Positions 1-11,668 of a stretch of 64,000 nucleotides of DNA are shown here, one piece after another (within the stretch, counting starts at the first letter, position 1; each line of letters opens with the position of its first letter). The notes beneath the pieces were generated by a model. The model made no database searches. It was not told the origin of the DNA and saw only the letters and a program-made list of their open reading frames with translations. The stretch spans positions 161,683-225,682 of the forward strand of contig JAWQFJ010001191.1 of the NCBI GenBank assembly GCA_034096865.1, given 5' to 3'. A program made the position numbers and the translations under genes. Source of the stretch: Theodoxus fluviatilis. Lineage: Eukaryota; Mollusca; Gastropoda; Cycloneritida; Neritidae.

Positions 1-3000
1 GCAGCCACGAGGGCACAGTAAAGGACAAGTCAGAACTGCAGCCACGAGGGGACAGATTGGGACAAGTCAGAACTGCAGCCACGAGGGCACAGTGAAGGAC
101 AGATTGGGACAAGTCAGAACTGCAGCCACGAGGGCACAGTGAAGGACAAGTCAGAACTGCAGCCACGAGGGGACAGATTGGGACAAGTCAGAACTGCAGC
201 CACGAGGGCACAGATTGGGACAAGCCAGAACTGCAGCCACGAGGGCACAGATTGGGACAAGTCAGAACTGCAGCCACGAGGGCACAGTGAAGGACAAGTC
301 AGAACAGCAGCCACGAGGGCACAGATTGGGACAAGTCAGAACTGCAGCCACGAGGGCACAGTGAAGGACAAGCCAGAACTGCAGCCACGAGGGGACAGAT
401 TGGGACAAGTCAGAACTGCAGCCACGAGGGGACAGATTGGGACAAGTCAGAACTGCAGCCACGAGGGGACAGATTGGGACAAGTCAGAACTGCAGCCACG
501 AGGGGACAGATTGGGACAAGTCAGAACTGCAGCCACGAGGGCACAGTGAAGGACAAGCCAGAACTGCAGCCACGAGGGGACAGATTGGGACAAGTCAGAA
601 CTGCAGCCACGAGGGGACAGATTGGGACAAGTCAGAACTACAGCCACGAGGGGACAGATTGGGACAAGTCAGAACTGCAGCCACGAGGGCACAGATTGGG
701 ACAAGTCAGAACTGCAGCCACGAGGGCACAGTGAAGGACAAGTCAGAACAGCAGCCACGAGGGGACAGATTGGGACAAGTCAGAACTGCAGCCACGAGGG
801 CACAGTGAAGGACAAGCCAGAACAGCAGCCACGAGGGGACAGATTGGGACAAGTCAGAACTGCAGCCACGAGGGCACAGTGAAGGACAAGTCAGAACTGC
901 AGCCACGAGGGCACAGTGAAGGACAAGTCAGAACTGCAGCCACGAGGGGACAGTGAAGGACAAGTCAGAACTGCAGCCACGAGGGGACAGTGAAGGACAA
1001 GCCAGAACTGCAGCCACGAGGGGACAGATTGGGACAAGTCAGAACTGCAGCCACGAGGGGACAGTGAAGGACAAGCCAGAACTGCAGCCACGAGGGCACA
1101 GATTGGGACAAGCCAGAACTGCAGCCACGAGGGGACAGTGAAGGACAAGCCAGAACTGCAGCCACGAGGGGACAGATTGGGACAAGTCAGAACTGCAGCC
1201 ACGAGGGGACAGTGAAGGACAAGCCAGAACTGCAGCCACGAGGGCACAGATTGGGACAAGCCAGAACTGCAGCCACGAGGGGACAGATTGGGACAAGCCA
1301 GAACTGCAGCCACGAGGGCACAGTGAAGGACAAGCCAGAACTGCAGCCACGAGGGGACAGTGAAGGACAAGTCAGAACTGCAGCCACGAGGGGACAGATT
1401 GGGACAAGTCAGAACTGCAGCCACGAGGGGACAGTGAAGGACAAGCCAGAACTGCAGCCACGAGGGGACAGTGAAGGACAAGCCAGAACTGCAGCCACGA
1501 GGGGACAGTGAAGGACAAGTCAGAACTGCAGCCACGAGGGGACAGTGAAGGACAAGCCAGAACTGCAGCCACGAGGGGACAGTGAAGGACAAGTCAGAAC
1601 TGCAGCCACGAGGGGACAGTGAAGGACGTCAGAACTGCAGCCACGAGGGGACAGTGAAGGACAAGCCAGAACTGCAGCCACGAGGGGACAGTGAAGGACA
1701 AGTCAGAACTGCAGCCACGAGGGGACAGTGAAGGACAAGTCAGAACTGCAGCCACGAGGGGACAGATTGGGACAAGTCAGAACTGCAGCCACGAGGGGAC
1801 AGATTGGGACAAGTCAGAACTGCAGCCACGAGGGGACAGTGAAGGACAAGTCAGAACTGCAGCCACGAGGGGACAGTGAAGGACAAGCCAGAACTGCAGC
1901 CACGAGGGGACAGTGAAGGACAAGTCAGAACTGCAGCCACGAGGGGACAGTGAAGGACAAGTCAGAACTGCAGCCACGAGGGGACAGTGAAGGACAAGCC
2001 AGAACTGCAGCCACGAGGGGACAGTGAAGGACAAGCCAGAACTGCAGCCACGAGGGGACAGTGAAGGACAAGTCAGAACTGCAGCCACGAGGGGACAGAT
2101 TGGGACAAGTCAGAACTGCAGCCACGAGGGCACAGATTGGGACAAGTCAGAACTGCAGCCACGAGGGGACAGTGAAGGACAAGTCAGAACTGCAGCCACG
2201 AGGGGACAGATTGGGACAAGTCAGAACTGCAGCCACGAGGGCACAGATTGGGACAAGTCAGAACTGCAGCCACGAGGGCACAGTGAAGGACAAGCCAGAA
2301 CTGCAGCCACGAGGGGACAGATTGGGACAAGTCAGAACTGCAGCCACGAGGGGACAGATTGGGACAAGCCAGAACTGCAGCCACGAGGGCACAGTGAAGG
2401 ACAAGCCAGAACTGCAGCCACGAGGGGACAGTGAAGGACAAGTCAGAACTGCAGCCACGAGGGGACAGTGAAGGACAAGCCAGAACTGCAGCCACGAGGG
2501 GACAGATTGGGACAAGTCAGAACTGCAGCCACGAGGGGACAGATTGGGACAAGCCAGAACTGCAGCCACGAGGGGACAGATTGGGACAAGTCAGAACTGC
2601 AGCCACGAGGGGACAGATTGGGACAAGTCAGAACTGCAGCCACGAGGGCACAGTGAAGGACAAGCCAGAACTGCAGCCACGAGGGGACAGATTGGGACAA
2701 GTCAGAACTGCAGCCACGAGGAGACAGATTGGGACAAGCCAGAACTGCAGCCACGAGGGGACAGATTGGGACAAGCCAGAACTGCAGCCACGAGGGGACA
2801 GTGAAGGACAAGTCAGAACTGCAGCCACGAGGGCACAGTGAAGGACAAGCCAGAACTGCAGCCACGAGGGGACAGATTGGGACAAGCCAGAACTGCAGCC
2901 ACGAGGGCACAGATTGGGACAAGTCAGAACTGCAGCCACGAGGGGACAGATTGGGACAAGTCAGAACTGCAGCCACGAGGGCACAGTGAAGGACGAGCCA

Positions 3001-6000
3001 GAACTGCAGCCACGAGGGGACAGTGAAGGACAAGTCAGAACTGCAGCCACGAGGGGACAGTGAAGGACAAGTCAGAACTGCAGCCACGAGGGGACAGATT
3101 GGGACAAGTCAGAACTGCAGCCACGAGGGGACAGTGAAGGACAAGTCAGAACTGCAGCCACGAGGGGACAGATTGGGACAAGCCAGAACTGCAGCCACGA
3201 GGGCACAGTGAAGGACAAGTCAGAAGTGCAGCCACGAGGGCACAGATTGGGACAAGTCAGAACTGCAGCCACGAGGGCACAGTGAAGGACAGATTGGGAC
3301 AAGTCAGAACTGCAGCCACGAGGGCACAGTGAAGGACAAGCCAGAACAGCAGCCACGAGGGGACAGATTGGGACAAGTCAGAACAGCAGCCACGAGGGGA
3401 CAGATTGGGACAAGCCAGAACTGCAGCCACGAGGGCACAGTGAAGGACAAGTCAGAACTGCAGCCACGAGGGGACAGATTGGGACAAGTCAGAACTGCAG
3501 CCACGAGGGCACAGTGAAGGACAAGTCAGAACTGCAGCCACGAGGGGACAGTGAAGGACAAGTCAGAACTGCAGCCACGAGGGCACAGTGAAGGACAAGT
3601 CAGAACTGCAGCCACGAGGGCACAGTGAAGGACAAGTCAGAACTGCAGCCACGAGGGCACAGTGAAGGACAGATTGGGACAAGTCAGAACTGCAGCCACG
3701 AGGGCACAGTGAAGGACAGATTGGGACAAGTCAGAACTGCAGCCACGAGGGCACAGTGAAGGACAGATTGGGACAAGTCAGAACTGCAGCCACGAGGGCA
3801 CAGTGAAGGACAAGCCAGAACAGCAGCCACGAGGGGACAGATTGGGACAAGTCAGAACAGCAGCCACGAGGGGACAGATTGGGACAAGCCAGAACTGCAG
3901 CCACGAGGGCACAGTGAAGGACAAGTCAGAACTGCAGCCACGAGGGGACAGATTGGGACAAGTCAGAACTGCAGCCACGAGGGCACAGTGAAGGACAAGT
4001 CAGAACTGCAGCCACGAGGGCACATATTGGGACAAGTCAGAACAGCAGCCACGAGGGCACAGTGAAGGACAGATTGGGACAAGCCAGAACTGCAGCCACG
4101 AGGGCACAGTGAAGGACAAGTCAGAACTGCAGCCACGAGGGCACAGTGAAGGACAAGTCAGAACTGCAGCCACGAGGGGACAGTGAAGGACAAGTCAGAA
4201 CTGCAGCCACGAGGGCACAGTGAAGGACAAGTCAGAACTGCAGCCACGAGGGGACAGTGAAGGACAAGCCAGAACTGCAGCCACGAGGGGACAGATTGGG
4301 ACAAGTCAGAACTGCAGCCACGAGGGGACAGTGAAGGACAAGTCAGAACTGCAGCCACGAGGGGACAGATTGGGACAAGTCAGAACTGCAGCCACGAGGG
4401 GACAGATTGGGACAAGCCAGAACTGCAGCCACGAGGGGACAGATTGGGACAAGTCAGAACTGCAGCCACGAGGGCACAGTGAAGGACAAGTCAGAACTGC
4501 AGCCACGAGGGGACAGTGAAGGACAAGTCAGAACTGCAGCCACGAGGGGACAGTGAAGGACAAGTCAGAACTGCAGCCACGAGGGGACAGTGAAGGACAA
4601 GTCAGAACTGCAGCCACGAGGGGACAGTGAAGGACAAGTCAGAACTGCAGCCACGAGGGGACAGTGAAGGACAAGTCAGAACTGCAGCCACGAGGGGACA
4701 GTGAAGGACAAGCCAGAACTGCAGCCACGAGGGCACAGATTGGGACAAGTCAGAACTGCAGCCACGAGGGCACAGTGAAGGACAAGTCAGAACTGCAGCC
4801 ACGAGGGGACAGATTGGGACAAGCCAGAACTGCAGCCACGAGGGCACAGATTGGGACAAGCCAGAACTGCAGCCACGAGGGCACAGTGAAGGACAGATTG
4901 GGACAAGTCAGAACTGCAGCCACGAGGGCACAGTGAAGGACAGATTGGGACAAGTCAGAACTGCAGCCACGAGGGGACAGATTGGGACAAGTCAGAACTG
5001 CAGCCACGAGGGGACAGATTGGGACAAGCCAGAACTGCAGCCACGAGGGGACAGTGAAGGACAAGTCAGAACTGCAGCCACGAGGGGACAGTGAAGGACA
5101 AGCCAGAACTGCAGCCACGAGGGGACAGTGAAGGACAAGCCAGAACTGCAGCCACGAGGGGACAGATTGGGACAAGTCAGAACTGCAGCCACGAGGGGAC
5201 AGTGAAGGACAAGTCAGAACTGCAGCCACGAGGGGACAGATTGGGACAAGCCAGAACTGCAGCCACGAGGGGACAGATTGGGACAAGCCAGAACTGCAGC
5301 CACGTGGGCACAGTGAAGGACAAGTCAGAACTGCAGCCACGAGGGCACAGTGAAGGACAAGTCAGAACTGCAGCCACGAGGGGACAGATTGGGACAAGCC
5401 AGAACTGCAGCCACGAGGGCACAGTGAAGGACAAGTCAGAACTGCAGCCACGAGGGCACAGTGAAGGACAAGTCAGAACTGCAGCCACGAGGGGACAGAT
5501 TGGGACAAGCCAGAACTGCAGCCACGAGGGGACAGATTGGGACAAGTCAGAACTGCAGCCACGAGGGGACAGTGAAGGACAAGTCAGAACTGCAGCCACG
5601 AGGGGACAGATTGGGACAAGCCAGAACTGCAGCCACGAGGGCACAGTGAAGGACAGATTGGGACAAGTCAGAACTGCAGCCACGAGGGCACAGTGAAGGA
5701 CAAGTCAGAACTGCAGCCACGAGGGGACAGTGAAGGACAAGTCAGAACTGCAGCCACAAGGGGACAGTGAAGGACAAGTCAGAACTGCAGCCACGAGGGG
5801 ACAGTGAAGGACAAGTCAGAACTGCAGCCACGAGGGGACAGATTGGGACAAGTCAGAACTGCAGCCACGAGGGGACAGATTGGGACAAGTCAGAACTGCA
5901 GCCACGAGGGGACAGATTGGGACAAGTCAGAACTGCAGCCACGAGGGGACAGATTGGGACAAGTCAGAACTGCAGCCACGAGGGGACAGATTGGGACAAG

Positions 6001-8118
6001 TCAGAACTGCAGCCACGAGGGGACAGATTGGGACAAGTCAGAACTGCAGCCACGAGGGGACAGATTGGGACAAGTCAGAACTGCAGCCACGAGGGGACAG
6101 ATTGGGACAAGTCAGAACTGCAGCCACGAGGGGACAGATTGGGACAAGTCAGAACTGCAGCCACGAGGGGACAGTGAAGGACAAGTCAGAACTGCAGCCA
6201 CGAGGGCACAGTGAAGGACAAGTCAGAACTGCAGCCACGAGGGCACAGTGAAGGACAAGTCAGAACTGCAGCCACGAGGGCACAGTGAAGGACAAGTCAG
6301 AACTGCAGCCACGAGGGCACAGATTGGGACAAGTCAGAACTGCAGCCACGAGGGGACAGTGAAGGACAAGTCAGAACTGCAGCCACGAGGGGACAGTGAA
6401 GGACAAGTCAGAACTGCAGCCACGAGGGGACAGATTGGGACAAGTCAGAACTGCAGCCACGAGGGGACAGTGAAGGACAAGTCAGAACTGCAGCCACGAG
6501 GGGACAGTGAAGGACAAGCCAGAACTGCAGCCACGAGGGCACAGTGAAGGACAAGTCAGAACTGCAGCCACGAGGGGACAGATTGGGACAAGTCAGAACT
6601 GCAGCCACGAGGGGACAGATTGGGACAAGTCAGAACTGCAGCCACGAGGGGACAGATTGGGACAAGTCAGAACTGCAGCCACGAGGGCACAGTGAAGGAC
6701 AAGCCAGAACTGCAGCCACGAGGGCACAGTGAAGGACAAGTCAGAACTGCAGCCACGAGGGCACAGTGAAGGACAAGTCAGAACTGCAGCCACGAGGGGA
6801 CAGATTGGGACAAGTCAGAACTGCAGCCACGAGGGGACAGTGAAGGACAAGTCAGAACTGCAGCCACGAGGGGACAGATTGGGACAAGTCAGAACTGCAG
6901 CCACGAGGGGACAGATTGGGACAAGTCAGAACTGCAGCCACGAGGGCACAGTGAAGGACAAGCCAGAACTGCAGCCACGAGGGCACAGTGAAGGACAAGT
7001 CAGAACTGCAGCCACGAGGGCACAGTGAAGGACAAGTCAGAACTGCAGCCACGAGGGCACAGTGAAGGACAAGTCAGAACTGCAGCCACGAGGGGACAGA
7101 TTGGGACAAGTCAGAACTGCAGCCACGAGGGGACAGATTGGGACAAGCCAGAACTGCAGCCACGAGGGCACAGTGAAGGACAAGCCAGAACTGCAGCCAC
7201 GAGGGCACAGTGAAGGACAAGTCAGAACTGCAGCCACGAGGGGACAGTGAAGGACAAGTCAGAACTGCAGCCACGAGGGCACAGTGAAGGACAAGTCAGA
7301 ACTGCAGCCACGAGGGGACAGATTGGGACAAGTCAGAACTGCAGCCACGAGGGGACAGTGAAGGACAAGTCAGAACTGCAGCCACGAGGGGACAGTGAAG
7401 GACAAGTCAGAACTGCAGCCACGAGGGCACAGATTGGGACAAGTCAGAACTGCAGCCACGAGGGGACAGTGAAGGACAAGTCAGAACTGCAGCCACGAGG
7501 GGACAGTGAAGGACAAGTCAGAACTGCAGCCACGAGGGGACAGTGAAGGACAAGTCAGAACTGCAGCCACGAGGGGACAGTGAAGGACAAGTCAGAACTG
7601 CAGCCACGAGGGGACAGTGAAGGACAAGTCAGAACTGCAGCCACGAGGGGACAGATTGGGACAAGTCAGAACTGCAGCCACGAGGGGACAGATTGGGACA
7701 AGTCAGAACTGCAGCCACGAGGGCACAGATTGGGACAAGTCAGAACTGCAGCCACGAGGGGACAGATTGGGACAAGCCAGAACTGCAGCCACGAGGGGAC
7801 AGATTGGGACAAGCCAGAACTGCAGCCACGAGGGCACAGATTGGGACAAGTCAGAACTGCAGCCACGAGGGGACAGATTGGGACAAGCCAGAACTGCAGC
7901 CACGAGGGCACAGATTGGGACAAGTCAGAACTGCAGCCACGAGGGGACAAATTGGGACAAGCCAGAACTGCAGCCACGAGGGGACAGTGAAGGACAAGTC
8001 AGAACTGCAGCCACGAGGGGACAGATTGGGACAAGCCAGAACTGCAGCCACGAGGGGACAAATTGGGACAAGCCAGAACTGCAGCCACGAGGGGACAGTA
8101 AAGGACAGATTGCGGAAA
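1..8118. repeat. 37-bp minisatellite array, about 215-220 units
   Basis: A tandem array occupies the whole start of the window and runs off its left edge. The core CAGAACTGCAGCCACGAGGG is almost invariant. The rest of the unit varies at three places that behave as two-state sites: GGAC or GCAC, ATTGGG or TGAAGG, and AAGTC or AAGCC. A longer unit of 47 bp, in which both TGAAGGACAG and ATTGGGACAAG occur, recurs (for example near 90, 3285, 3665, 3715 and 4890). Since 37 is not a multiple of 3, open frames here rotate through the three frames and are not genes. It lies upstream of the JIP1 exons and is probably intronic. Confidence 0.97.
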
Positions 8119-8523
8119 GACCGGAGAGGGATGATGAGATGATGACGACGATGACGTTGAAAACGGTTTTATTGTAATGAAGATGTTTATGAGGAGTTTT
8201 GCCGATGCAGCCTAAGAAGCAGTGGTGATAATTGTGGTAGCAGCGGCTGTGGGGGTGCTGCTGCAGTCGCTGCTAAAGGAAGGAGGAGGAGGAGATGATG
8301 ACGACGACAACGACGACGACGACGAAGAAGAAAAAGACCACAGAAATGATTAACTCCTGTCCTTCCTTGAGCAGACTAATGCAATATTCTTCGAGGAACT
8401 AAATACTACATAGTATAATACAAATGCACTTATTTTCACCATCTCCCACACACAGCACCACTGTACCCAGTGATTCCCTTGTCTCAATGAGATCCAGCCG
8501 AGTCTGCAGTGTTCCCTCTGCAG
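8119..8523. other. intronic sequence with GAC/GAG low-complexity tract
   Basis: Non-repetitive DNA links the 37-bp array to the first visible JIP1 exon. It contains a degenerate GAG/GAT/GAC tract at about 8278-8335. The stretch ends in a good polypyrimidine acceptor, TTCCCTCTGCAG, at 8512-8523. No other gene is seen. Confidence 0.6.
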
Positions 8524-8712
8524 GCGGCAAGGCGGGCGTGGAGCGGCGGCGCACCAGCACGTCCTCCTTCCTGTGCAGCGCCATGCTGGAGGAGCTGGAC
8601 ACCACGCACCGCGGCATGCATCGCTTCGTGCCCAGACACGCAGACGAGATGGCCATCGAGATCGGGGACCCCATCCACGTCATCACGGAGGAGGACGACC
8701 TCTGGTGTGAGG
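8524..8712 (+). CDS. MAPK8IP1: JIP1-like scaffold, exon with first half of SH3 domain
   Basis: This is the first visible exon of a JNK-interacting protein 1 gene, a scaffold that tethers JNK-pathway kinases and links cargo to kinesin-1. The acceptor TTCCCTCTGCAG precedes it and GTGAGT follows. It starts with two bases finishing a codon and ends in phase 1. A basic, Ser/Thr-rich linker leads into TTHRGMHRFVPRHADEMAIE and ends at DDLWCEG. The pattern THR..HRFVPRH.DE..IE.GDP is the diagnostic start of the JIP1/JIP2 SH3 domain. Earlier exons (JNK-binding region) must lie upstream of the window. MAPK8IP2 is the main alternative, because protostomes usually carry one JIP1/2 gene. Confidence 0.93.
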
Positions 8713-9520
8713 GTGAGTGTGCTGACGTCACTGTCTTTGTCCTGGCCAGGTCATCGCGTCTTGGACGATTATTTGGGTCAAGGGATGAAAAGTTTAGTCA
8801 CACAATCAAAGCGCACTAAGTGTGTTAGCAGGAAAGAGGCGGGGATGCTGGGACAGGCTCAGTGTGCAGAAAGGACCTCTGAAATACACAGAAGCTCCTT
8901 TTTGGACACAAAGTCCAAGGGTCGAGTTCCCATGGCCTCTAGAGACTCTCCAATCTGATGGAAGCAAGATGCTCTCGTGGCCGAGCGCAAACACTGCAGT
9001 ATGACGCTTCTCTTTGCCTGCAATGCAGATCTGCAAGCGCAATCGGAAAGATGAATTTTGACTGTATACTCCTTTTTTAAAATCTTCTTGCGCTTTATTA
9101 AACGAATTGTTTACATAGTCCTACATCATCTGCGGGGGAGATGTATATGGATACATACATTACATGCACAGTCAGTTGTAGTGACGTATTATATCCAGGT
9201 TAGTGAATGATGATCACTCCTTCAAGGAGACACGCTTGAGTCCATGTGCACCTGTAGTCTTCTGAATGTCCACACTAGACATCCAGACAGACGGCAACTG
9301 GTCGCCATCACTGATAGTGCATTGGTGTCTATGATTTATGGTTGAATCCATATGACCGGACGACCTTTAAATTCTGGTTGCCTAGACAGAATTTGTTTGT
9401 CATGACATCGAGTTTCCAGGTAAGGAATTGTGTTTCGCAGGCATGACTGCGAGAAGTTTTCAGGAGAAATATACGACAGCTTAATGACAACTAACCCAAA
9501 AGAGGTGCATTAAGCAGCAA
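8713..9520 (+). other. JIP1 intron, unique part
   Basis: The intron opens with GTGAGT. About 800 bases of ordinary AT-moderate DNA follow, with no repeats or coding signal that I can support, before the 27-bp array begins. Confidence 0.6.
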
Positions 9521-9523
9521 CAG

Positions 9524-10782
9524 TAGCAGCAAGACTGTGTCCTGATCTTGAGCAGCAAGATCGATGTCCTGCCCTTGAGCAGCAAGAGTTGGTGTCCTGA
9601 TCTTGAGCAGCAAGATCGGTGTCCTGCCCTTGAGCAGCAAGATCGGTGTCCTGCCCTTGAGCAGCAAGATCGGTGTCCTGTCCTTGAGCAGCAAGATCGG
9701 TGTCCTGCCCTTGAGCGGCAAGATCGGTGTCCTGCCCTTGAGCAGCAAGATCGGTGTCCTGCCCTTGAGCGGCAAGATCGGTGTCCTGCCTTTGAGCGGC
9801 AAGATCGGTGTCCTGATCTTGAGCAGCAAGACTGTGTCCTGATCTTGAGCAGCAAGATCGGTGTCCTGCCCTTGAGCAGCAAGACTGTGTCCTGATCTTG
9901 AGCAGCAAGATCGGTGTCCTGATCTTGAGCAGCAAGACTGTGTCCTGATCTTGAGCAGCAAGATCGGTGTCCTGATCTTGAGTAGCAAGACTGTGTCCTG
10001 TCCTTGAGCAGCAAGAGTTGGTGTCCTGCCCTTGAGCAGCAAGATCGGTGTCTTGCCCTTGAGCGGCAAGAGTTGGTGTCCTGATCTTGAGCAGCAAGAT
10101 CGGTGTCCTGCCCTTGAGCAGCAAGATCGGTGTCCTGCCCTTGAGCAGCAAGAGTTGGTGTCCTGCCCTTGAGCAGCAAGATCGGTGTCTTGCCCTTGAG
10201 CAGCAAGAGTTGGTGTCCTGCCCTTGAGCAGCAAGATCGGTGTCTTGCCCTTGAGCGGCAAGATCGGTGTCCTGATCTTGAGCAGCAAGACTGTGTCCTG
10301 ATCTTGAGCAGCAAGATCGGTGTCCTGCCCTTGAGCAGCAAGAGTTGGTGTCCTGCCCTTGAGCAGCAAGACTGTGTCCTGCCCTTGAGCAGCAAGACTG
10401 TGTCCTGCCCTTGAGCAGCAAGATCGGTGTCCTGCCCTTGAGCAGCAAGACTGTGTCCTGATCTTGAGCAGCAAGATCGGTGTCCTGCCCTTGAGCAGCA
10501 AGACTGTGTCCTGCCCTTGAGCAGCAAGACTGTGTCCTGCCCTTGAGCAGCAAGACTGTGTCCTGATCTTGAGCAGCAAGAGTTGGTGTCCTGCCCTTGA
10601 GCAGCAAGACTGTGTCCTGATCTTGAGCAGCAAGATCGGTGTCCTGCCCTTGAGCAGCAAGAGTTGGTGTCCTGCCCTTGAGCAGCAAGACTGTGTCCTG
10701 CCCTTGAGCAGCAAGACTGTGTCCTGCCCTTGAGCAGCAAGATCGGTGTCCTGCCCTTGAGCAGCAAGAGTTGATGACCTGC
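9524..10782. repeat. 27-bp minisatellite in JIP1 intron, about 46 units
   Basis: The unit is TTGAGCAGCAAGATCGGTGT plus CCTGCCC. Variants at two places (ATCGGTG, ACTGTG or AGTTGGTG; and CCTGCCC or CCTGATC) are shuffled along the array. Because 27 is a multiple of 3, frames stay open for up to about 450 codons on the - strand. The products are only CCSRAGH-type repeats with no conservation signal, so these frames are treated as spurious. The array stops about 120 bases before the next exon. Confidence 0.96.
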
Positions 10783-10900
10783 CCAGGTGAGAGCACCGTG
10801 AACTCCTGGCAGAAAGATGACGTTAGCAGGCCTGCATCACGCACCGCCATTAGTCACAGCGGACGGACCGCCATGACTCCATCTGTCTATCCATTTCCAG

Positions 10901-10984
10901 GCATCAACCTGCGGTCCGGACAGAAGGGGATTTTCCCAGGCATGTACGCCACGGACCTCAACTTCCTGGAGGAGAACAGCGACG
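10901..10984 (+). CDS. MAPK8IP1: JIP1-like scaffold, exon with second half of SH3 domain
   Basis: The acceptor CTATCCATTTCCAG precedes this 84-bp exon and GTGAGT follows. Entry and exit are both phase 1, so it joins the previous exon as CEG-INLRSGQKGIFPGMYATD, then LNFLEENSD. The GQKGIFPGMYA motif is the end of an SH3 fold, with Gly-Ile-Phe-Pro in the last strand and the 3-10 helix. It corresponds to TGERGIFP-type sequence in vertebrate JIP1. The Glu/Asp-rich end begins the short linker to the PTB domain. In vertebrate JIP1 the SH3 domain also mediates homodimerisation. Confidence 0.94.
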
Positions 10985-11543
10985 GTGAGTGCCCTGCTTT
11001 GACGTCACTCGGGTGGGGCTCCTACAGAATGGGGGGGGGGGGGGGGGATATTGGATGTTTGGGAGGAAGGGTATAGACAAAGGTGCTGATGGCTGAAGGA
11101 AAGTGGAGAGAAGGGAGAAGGGGAGGGAGGGGTGGGGGTTGTTCTGCCTTAACATTTAGGGCAATCACTCGGGCTTGATCTCAGGCTAATTATTGACGAA
11201 GGAACGAGGGGAGGAACTGGGTGGAGGCAGGAGGGGAAGGGGAAGAGGAGGTGGAGGGGTGGTGGGGGAGAGGATAGGAAGAGGTCTAAGGAACTCTATA
11301 TTCTGAACGAGTTTTTTCTAAGTGCCCCTTTCACGACCAGAAGACTCAGTGTTGCATATGCTGTGTAATGACATCCATCGCGCTAACCATCCCAAACTGT
11401 GTTTATAGACATTGTCCGTCGTGGTAAAATCAAAACATTCTACTTGTAATAACGCTTATTTCCAACACGAACATGTGAATGGCAAGTCTGCACCGTTTCA
11501 TTTTTTTCTATTTGTATTTATTTATTTTTGTTTACTGTTGCAG
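10985..11543 (+). other. JIP1 intron with poly-G tract
   Basis: A 17-base G run (11031-11047) lies 46 bases into the intron, followed by a purine-rich GGGAGG/GGAAGG stretch to about 11290. The intron ends in a T-rich tract with TTTACTGTTGCAG. No array is present; this is the only JIP1 intron in the window without one, other than short low-complexity DNA. Confidence 0.7.
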
Positions 11544-11641
11544 AGGAGGAGGACGAAAGCAAGTTCTCCCTGAGCTACCTGGGATCCGTGGAGGTCAGCC
11601 AGCACAAGGGGGACGAGGTGCTCTGCCAGGCCGTCAACAAG
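11544..11641 (+). CDS. MAPK8IP1: JIP1-like scaffold, exon starting the PTB/PID domain
   Basis: The acceptor TTTACTGTTGCAG precedes this 98-bp exon, which ends AACAAG|GTGCGT in phase 0. Two bases complete a Glu, giving an acidic EEEDESK linker and then FSLSYLGSVEVSQHKGDEVL, followed by CQAVNK. F.L.YLGSVEV..HKG..VLC.A is the first strand and start of the first helix of the JIP1 phosphotyrosine-interaction domain. In JIP1 this domain binds receptors such as APP and ApoER2-type tails and the Rho exchange factor p190RhoGEF. The donor GTGCGT is acceptable. Confidence 0.95.
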
Positions 11642-11668
11642 GTGCGTCTCTCTCAGTCCTGCTTAGCT

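Noticed and set aside
1..8118. CRISPR-like or leucine-rich protein repeat
   Set aside because: Units abut with no unique spacers, the context is eukaryotic, and 37 bp rotates the frame.
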